Of a stretch of 64,000 bases of DNA, positions 57,901-64,000 are shown in pieces; position 1 is the stretch's first letter, and the number at the start of each line of letters is the position of its first letter. Made by a program: the position numbers and the translations under genes. A model generated the notes under the pieces. That model was given only the letters and a program-made list of their open reading frames with translations, ran no database searches and was not told the DNA's origin. Source of the DNA: Paraspadella gotoi (Eukaryota > Chaetognatha); NCBI GenBank assembly GCA_051294375.1, contig CM119263.1, positions 25,449,367 to 25,513,366 on the forward strand, given 5' to 3'.

Positions 57901-60611
57901 CAAAGAGAGTTTGGAACCCCAACTCGCGGATTCTCGTGAAAAGGGGGCATCTGATTCGGCGCTCAGCGTCTCCGTCGACAAGTCCGAGTCGGGCTACTCT
58001 GGTTCGGCAGCGTCGTCGTCTTCGACTGTCTTTACGATCTCTCCGGTGCCCGAGCTAAACTCCGATATTGCGCTTTCGCCTATGCGGCAGACTTCGGCTG
58101 ACTGTAAGCAGGCCACGACGACATGATCAGGATCAATTTTCCCCCTTTAAGTTCCAATGCAAAAAAAAAAAAAAAAAAAAATAAGTTGGGGGTTCCAGTC
58201 GCTTTTGCTTATGCTTATGAGCTTTTTATTATAAATGTTTAAATTGGATGCTGATTAATTAAATAATCCATTTTAATTATCTAAGTAATTCTTATTTTTT
58301 TTACAAAACAATTAATTTATTGAAGCTTGAATCCATGAAACCAAAAAGTGTCTTTTTAAGCCAGCATTGTGTTCCTCTTCACTCTTTGCACTTTGACTTT
58401 TCGAACAAAATTTCAGTCATTAGTGCCACTAGTAATACCTTCGTTGGCACTGTTTTAGCTATCTTTTCTTAGGTATGCTGGTAACAGCCACAGCACAAAT
58501 GGTGTCATTACAAACGTAGTCCAAGTGCACCCCATCGCATTCTCTTCTGTATTCATTCATGCACTTTCTGTATTGTGCCGTTCTCTTTTTAGACATTCTT
58601 TGTTTCTCCGCCTCCGTCCTTTTTTTTCCCGATACTCTTCCCCTCGAGATTAAGATGACATCCTGCGTCTTGTCATGCTTTTCTGGTCATATTGCCTTTC
58701 TTTCTTATTTCTCATCTATTTTTCCTAAAAATAGTAACGCCCAACGCCTATTTTCAGTTTTTCACGCTCCTTTCGTTTTGCTTAAAGCATTGAGGCAAAC
58801 GAAATAATTGATGAAAATGAGAACGGCAATCCTCATCGCCTCATCACTTCAAAACTTATCTATATTTGTGTATTTTGATGGTAAGGAGGAAATAAGTTTA
58901 TATGTGGCTATAAAAACGATTTTAAACTTATTTGTATTGAAATATCACATTCAGTTTGTATGAATTGGTTTTTGAAATGTACATACTAACGTTTAGTCAA
59001 AAAATGGTGATTGAAAAGTTTAAAAATCCACGAAACAAACTGATTTTGCGTTTTGATAAAAACAAATTTTATAGAGATTCAATGTTTTGTTTGATTAGAT
59101 TCTCCGACGTCTTTGGATGAAACGGGAGAAGCGGATTTCGATCAGGCAATTATTTTTCTGCTTGAAGGAAACTGGTATGGGCGATTCTTTCTTCTCATTC
59201 TCGTTTACATTTTATTCCATTTCTAGTCCGATCATAAAGTCACCTTCAGTGGAGGAAAAAAGAAGCCACTCGAGATCGAAGAATTGCACCCATTAAGTCT
59301 TTCCGTCACCGGCGCAAATACGGAATTGCTCGCACATCTCAATTACTTCCGAAACAAACAGGTTTTAATTCAATGTTGCTATGCCCTTTACAATGTACCA
59401 GATAAGGTAAAATATGTTAGGTAATATTAGTTTGGAACTTTATTCAACTTCTGTGTCAAATAAAAATATAACTCTCATGACACTGAAGAACTTTCGATGC
59501 TCAAGCGACTTTGCAGAAGGTTCTTATCATGCAAAACGTCGTGAACGATGAATGGATTTAAGAAAGAACACAGAAGAGCAGCGAAAGCCTTCATTCGTCC
59601 TCTTTCCACACCCCCTATACTCTTTTCCACACCCCCTACCCTCGTTTCCCCTTTTCTTCCTTCTTTTCATGTCTTCGTCCTTGACTTGCTTTTCTTCAAG
59701 TTCAAAGAGTCTAATTCTCCTCTCTCTCGCTCGCCCAACCCACCCCCTCTGCCCCTTAACATCGTTTTCCGGTCGAGTCGAATCATTTTTCGTTTCCTAT
59801 CCTCGCGCCGACAAGATACGAATTGACTAGGTTAAATTAATCCCGAGTTTTATGGCCTTCCAAAATATAAGACGAGAGATAAAACGGGGGGGGGAAACTT
59901 TGTAGTCATAGCTTTATCTGGCGAGTCCGTGTGCGCCGTAGAGGAATAACTTAATTCTATTAATCTTTATTTCAATCGCAGAAACCGGGATTTATTGACG
60001 TTTGGTGGTTGTACGATGATGGCGGACTCACGCTTCTTTTGCCCTACATCCTTCATAATAAAAAACTTTGGGAAGGAAACAAACTAAGAATTTTCTCCGT
60101 CGGTAATATATTATCAGTATGATCGGAACTATTCCTGCATAGATACAGCTATAAATGTGTCAATTTTAGTTAAAAAAGTAATATAACTTTGACGCCGCTG
60201 ATTTTCCGGGACGCTTCTAGTTCTATCGATTTTTCTTATTCACCAAGGAACGAAAATAAGCCGCGTAAACAAAGAACAACAACAACTTTCCACCCTCATC
60301 AGAAAGTTTCGTATTCCCATCGAGGATGTCATCGTTCTTCCTGATATCGCGGTTAAGCCGAGCAAAGAGAGGTAAACAACGCTTCGACTAGGATCGCCCT
60401 TCTTTAGCCGACAGGCAGAGCTTGCACCCCCGTTTGCAGCGCCCGAGATGGCGCCACGAGTCTCGGATGGAATTTCCTTCTTAATGACGTCAAAATCGCT
60501 TGAAACCCGCTTCCGACGTGAGGAGCATACTAACCCCTCGCGGGGGTCTTTCTCTGTTATGATGTGGAGGGAGATCGGGTGAAGAAATAAGAAAGGCAGT
60601 CAGACAGCGAC

Positions 60612-60653
<42 letters not shown>

Positions 60654-61695
60654 TAAAGAAAAATAGAGAATGAAAAGAAAACTTCACCATTTGCAATTCT
60701 CCTTATATTTTTTCCCCTCAAAAAAACCACCCACTTTCACTCGTTCCCCTAATTTTAACTGTTCAGCGTTGAAGAATTTAACGATCTGATTTCAAACTGG
60801 AAACTCACTTCGGAAGAATCTCAAGAAACATATCCTTGGAAGATAAGCGAAGAGGATTTGAAAAAACATAAGGACAAGGTGGGTTTGGGTTTTATAGAAA
60901 CGAATTAATAACTTACAAGGAGATCCACGGGTACCGACCTCAAAAAATGGCTACAGCACCCATATGATATATCCTTTGGTCATGATATAGATTTTATTAG
61001 AAAAGTCCTGAAAATCTGTTTGTGCTCGTCCTATAAAACATATAACGACCGATAACTATAGTGGAGCTCCCGGGGGAAAAAATTTTATTTAAGTGAACAA
61101 ACAAAAATATTTAGACGTGAGATAGTAATATTATCGTATACAAAAAGTATTTTGCTCAGATTGTTTGGGAAACAGTATCATAAAATATATTTCTAGCAAT
61201 ATTCTTATAAAATAGTAAAAGTTAAATTTAAATTAAATTAAAAGTTAATTTTTTTTTTTATGCTCTGTAGTAGAAACTTATGTGATGAAGCAAAGAATTA
61301 AGAAGGGTACAGTGAACTCTACTTGACTTCCTTAGACCAACAACCACCTCCGCATTCGCGAGCTGCTGTTGGATCATTCCTGCCCGAGAGCGCGAGAGGG
61401 TTCTCCCCAATCTAAGGGGAGCCGTTCGTTGGAAACGAACCTCATCGTCCTCACTCTCCCCATTCCCAGAAAGGTGAGACTCGCCCTAAAGGGGGGGACG
61501 AGTGATTTATTTCTTTTCATTTTCTTCCTTCACTTTACCAATTTATCCCAGAACACTGTGCCGGCGGCGTTGTACATGTCTTGGTTGGAATTCGTTTCGC
61601 GTGACGTTCCCGTCGCGCGCCGTCACGAACTTCGCATGCCGCCCTTTCTCTTTTTACGGGGGAATCAAACTAGCGTTCTCACTTATTACTCGTAG
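45910..61695 (+). CDS. SLC12A2: Na-K-Cl cotransporter (SLC12A1/A2 type), complete, 30 exons
   Basis: Electroneutral Na+/K+/2Cl- symporter of the plasma membrane. Exons: 45910-46048, 46829-46908, 47001-47200, 47273-47387, 47939-48073, 48327-48446, 48775-48851, 48938-49052, 49230-49355, 49432-49564, 49641-49768, 49879-49990, 50058-50140, 50381-50488, 50580-50703, 50813-50946, 54722-54885, 55105-55241, 55309-55412, 55787-55924, 56025-56111, 56215-56269, 57906-58103, 59099-59145, 59227-59361, 59982-60102, 60248-60371, 60767-60878, 61336-61473, 61552-61695. 1,210 aa, like vertebrate NKCC1. ATG context is GCGGCCATGG. Evidence: RFKV at 38-41 (SPAK/OSR1 docking), regulatory Thr138/Thr144, [20 protein letters not shown] (TM1), [20 protein letters not shown], and the C-terminal [17 protein letters not shown] and [10 protein letters not shown]. 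Intron 9 uses a GC donor; the intron 24 borders are ambiguous. The exact paralogue (A1 or A2) is not resolvable here. Confidence 0.94.
48535..48675. repeat. AGAGAGGAAAAGATAGAA tandem repeat, NKCC intron 6
   Basis: About seven units of 18-20 bp, the central four nearly identical. Purine-only on the plus strand. Minus-strand frames through it are Leu/Ser/Phe artefacts. Confidence 0.9.
50947..54721. other. NKCC intron 16 (3.8 kb) hosting an antisense gene
   Basis: Flanked by in-phase exons ending AAG|GTAGGT and starting TTTGCAG|TGG. Contains the minus-strand gene at 51156-53824. Also present: TTGGTTGTACCAA elements at 52641-52662 and 54440-54540, and a CpG-richer patch at 53990-54310 that could hold the nested gene's promoter. 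Confidence 0.7.
51156..53824 (-). CDS. Unrecognised eight-exon gene nested antisense in NKCC intron 16
   Basis: Minus-strand exons, all phase-compatible: 53824-53725 (ATG), 53272-53127, 53064-53004, 52275-52161, 52053-51908, 51578-51453, 51381-51316, 51250-51156 (TAG). About 284 aa, soluble, no signal peptide or membrane segment visible. It starts [18 protein letters not shown], has a Ser/Thr/Glu-rich stretch (residues about 35-60), a basic segment ([11 protein letters not shown]), a helical-looking region with [18 protein letters not shown] and ARE(A)[21 protein letters not shown], a Cys pair block (SCCVICDNK), and an acidic C-terminus [14 protein letters not shown]. No family recognised. 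The exon 3-4 join has an alternative (donor CAG|GTAAGT at 52981, acceptor at 52308) that breaks phase, which is why I chose these borders. The coding-like chain of eight frames argues against chance. Confidence 0.6.
56270..57905. other. NKCC intron 22 (1.6 kb)
   Basis: GC-richer than other introns, with several open frames on both strands (for example 56418-56753 and 57094-57378 on the minus strand). None has splice or family support, so I do not call a gene. Confidence 0.45.
58104..59098. other. NKCC intron 23
   Basis: Contains a 20-A run at about 58160-58181 (possible retroposed tail without a recognised body). Otherwise unremarkable AT-rich sequence; the frame at 58559-58807 has no support. 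Confidence 0.45.
60616..60652. repeat. (GA)n microsatellite, NKCC intron 27
   Basis: About 18 pure GA units. Overlapping minus-strand Ser/Leu frames are artefacts. Confidence 0.92.
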
Positions 61696-61778
61696 AATAA
61701 CATTGCTGTCTTCGGTTACTAATTAAGACGCTGGGAAGTTTTGACTCCTATTTAATGAAGTTGACAACAACATAGAAG

Positions 61779-61784
61779 AATAAA
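61779..61784 (+). promoter_or_regulatory. Polyadenylation signal of NKCC
   Basis: AATAAA 84 bp downstream of the stop codon, the first canonical hexamer on the plus strand after the gene. Confidence 0.6.
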
Positions 61785-61789
61785 GTGAA

Positions 61790-63180
61790 TTATTATGTCA
61801 ATATGCGCTCATTACGCTCGTAATTATTTAAAGACCACTACTTGATCCAGCTTTTTTATATATAACATATATATTTTGTATGAAAAGATTTTTCTATATA
61901 TGAATATCCCTTCTTTCCATGGTGAGTAGTCGGAACAAATGCTTTTTCAGTTGTAATTTATATAGTTTCATAAAAAATTAGTTTTGTTATGCATTACGTA
62001 TAGATTTTATTTTCCCTTACTCCGTTTTTCGTTTCAACGAAATGTTATCATTTTTTAGTCATGAACGGTGATTGTTACTAAGAACAGATGGTCTTCTTTC
62101 TGCAAGTCTCTTTGCTGATATTTATTAATACTCGCCGGCTGTGTTTTTGCATGTCATTTATTAAGCTAAAACAATATCAGTTACAACTAATATCAGCTTT
62201 CGAGACGAATCTCAGTGGATAATATTGTTTGTTAGTTGTTTATCTAAATAAAACAGGTTTAGTTTTAACATTGCCGCTGTTTAGTCAACATGTTTGAGAG
62301 AGGCAAAAATTAGAAACAATTTACGAAGCTAAGCGTAGCTCGATATCGAATATGCATCTATGGCCGAATGGCCATAATAATTTAAGATTGATGATATTTT
62401 AAAAAATGATAACACAACACTAGACAACAGCATTGTCAATATAGCTGAAAAAAATTGTCAATTGATACTTCAACGCAGTAGACTAAAACTGCATGCGGAG
62501 TTCCTATTAGACTATAAATACACGACTATTAGCTAATATTTGTGAGGCAAAAATGGCGATATATATTCAATCGATTAATTTTTGGCCCGATGATCTACAA
62601 AAATGGCTATAAAACGCGTTCTTCACCATACTCTGGATATGACGGCCATTTCTTTGTCCGTAAAGAAGTGATAAGGTTGCCCTAAAGCTAAACCAAGCTC
62701 AATGGATTTGATCGGACCGTCATCCGCGTTTTCTCGACGTCGCTAAAAGAGCACAAAAATGGCAATCACTGCTCGCACTTTTACAAAATCTCAGCGCTTA
62801 AAAGTGACCAATTTTGCACCTGTAGCGACGGGACGATCCAAGAGGTGAGACGGGCGACGGAGGAGTCTGGTTGTCCGAAAACTTAGCGACTTCGACGTCG
62901 TAACGAGAGCGAAAGTTGGTCCGAAAGGAGGCGCGGGAATCGAACTCGGGTAGCGTCGGTGTCCCAGGCGCGGTTGAGGACGTTGTTTGCCAGCAACATC
63001 TAAATGGCGACGCGTAGGGTACATACGGTAAGACGTTAGACATGAATATCTGGCAATTTGTTTTAATGGACATCGATACCTTAAAAATGATTGGCAATTA
63101 AGTTAAACCCAATTTTTTTTCGGTTTCTCTTTGCTGAAAAACGTTTTATACGAATCGAGCAGAGGTAAACTCATTTATTG
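61790..63180. other. Intergenic, mostly AT-rich
   Basis: No gene supported. About 62790-63010 is GC-richer and contains, on the minus strand, GAGTTCGATTCCCGC, an exact B-box sequence, with GCTGGCAAACAACG about 50 bp upstream as a weak A box. This may be another tRNA-derived SINE, but no second copy is visible in the window. Confidence 0.45.
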
Positions 63181-63182
63181 GC

Positions 63183-63660
63183 TTATTTTTACATTCGCCG
63201 ACCGGGATTTTGCGGTCGGTTATTTTTTTTTCCGCTTTTTATGTATATAGATTTCGATATGCAATTATAAAAAAAATATTAATGAGAGTAAAAAAAAATT
63301 ATTATAAATCCTTAACCATACCTAACTCTAACCATAATCTTAATCCATAACCAACCTTAACCCAATTGCTTACCGTTTAAAAAATATAAAAATATTGTTT
63401 TTCTTTTTTTTAATTTTATTAAGAAACCTAAATTTTGGACATGTTTCGGCTTTAATGTAAACCTTTATCAGCGTAAAAACGAATTGTTTTCTGAAACAAA
63501 TATTTTTACAGATTTTAAAATTTGAAGAGAGAGAGAAAGTTTGAAAATATTTGTTTCACCAATCAATTCGTTTTTGTGCTGATGAAAGTTTACATTGAAG
63601 CTGAAATATGTCAAAAATATTTTTTTATAAAACTCGTACGTAAACATAATTTATTTATTA
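63183..63660. repeat. Composite repeat R2, copy 2 (inverted relative to copy 1)
   Basis: From left: GCCGACCGGGATTTTGC, then degenerate CCATAACC/CCTTAACCC units ending CCCAATTGCTTACCGT, then a foldback with GGACATGTTTCGGC...TTTATCAGCGTAAAAACG and its inverse CGTTTTTGTGCTGATG...CATTGAAGCTG. All three blocks are the reverse complement of those at 8345-8865. Confidence 0.82.
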
Positions 63661-64000
63661 CATCATATATAAAAATAGCAAATAAAATTATAAAATTTGT
63701 ATTACTGAACCAAAAAAATGTATATTGCGCAAACTGAGATTCGAAGCGAGAGGGAAAACAAAATTAAATGGATAAACAAAGCTCCGCCTGGTGGTAGCTA
63801 AAGTTGGTTGCGAACGTCGAATAGTAAAGTTACCCCATTCATTTTGAGTTGCGTCGCGAGTACTCGCGTTTTCGATAACTCTATAACTCACTTTTCGGTT
63901 GGTCTGTCGGTATGTCTGTCCTTTGGTTTGTCCCACGGTTTGTCCCACTTATTTAAAATATGTATATAATTTGTTTGTTTATAGTTGATTGCTCATTTGT
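63660..64000. other. Window edge, no feature recognised
   Basis: 63850-63960 has short tandem TGTCGGTATGTCTGTCC/TTTGTCCCACGG phrases, i.e. imperfect GTCTGTC-type repeats. The minus-strand frame over it (63688-63948) is low complexity and not called. Confidence 0.4.

Noticed and set aside
62791-63097. A minus-strand protein of about 100 aa near the right end
   Set aside because: The region holds a tRNA-like B box and looks like a SINE relic; the frame shows no conserved motif.

Overview
The window looks like nuclear DNA from an invertebrate animal. Genes are split by GT-AG introns, many only about 60-75 bp and others of several kb. The intergenic and intronic sequence is AT-rich and full of short dispersed repeats, tRNA-derived SINEs, foldback/MITE-like elements, CT/GA microsatellites and degenerate TTAGGG-type tracts. 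Gene content (PHAX, KDM3, a nitric-oxide-synthase relative, an NKCC cotransporter) is typical of Metazoa. I cannot place the phylum. There is no bacterial, viral, CRISPR or operon signal, and I see no reverse transcriptase or transposase ORF.

Layout. 1-2.65 kb: repeats. 2.65-4.4 kb (-): an unrecognised membrane protein. 6.6-8.1 kb (-): PHAX, the snRNA export adaptor, in a single exon. 10.4-43.0 kb (+): a complete 29-exon KDM3/JMJD1 histone H3K9 demethylase, modelled at 2,875 aa. 21.6-32.0 kb (-): a complete 21-exon NOS-family gene (about 1,263 aa) lying antisense inside the 10.9-kb KDM3 intron 13. 45.9-61.7 kb (+): a complete 30-exon SLC12 Na-K-Cl cotransporter (about 1,210 aa). 51.2-53.8 kb (-): an eight-exon gene of unknown function (about 284 aa), antisense inside NKCC intron 16. 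61.7-64 kb: repeats and unique AT-rich sequence.

The exon models were built by hand. I joined open frames at GT-AG sites, checked that phases add up across every join, and compared the encoded residues with what I know of each family. KDM3, NOS-like and NKCC each sum to a multiple of three with no internal stop. Weak points are KDM3 exon 17, the 5' end and second intron of the NOS-like gene, NKCC intron 24, and the first exon of the 2.65-4.4 kb gene.

The most interesting object is the NOS-like gene. It keeps the full NOS architecture (oxygenase, basic linker, flavodoxin-like, FAD and NADPH regions) and the heme-ligand cysteine. It has lost the substrate-binding glutamate, the pterin/heme WVWIVPP segment, both FMN loops and the NADPH glycine loop. 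All exons and splice phases are nevertheless intact, which suggests a retained NOS pseudoenzyme rather than a decaying pseudogene. Both large genes carry a complete multi-exon gene on the opposite strand of one intron. The genes appear to be independent housekeeping or physiological loci; nothing shows that they act together.
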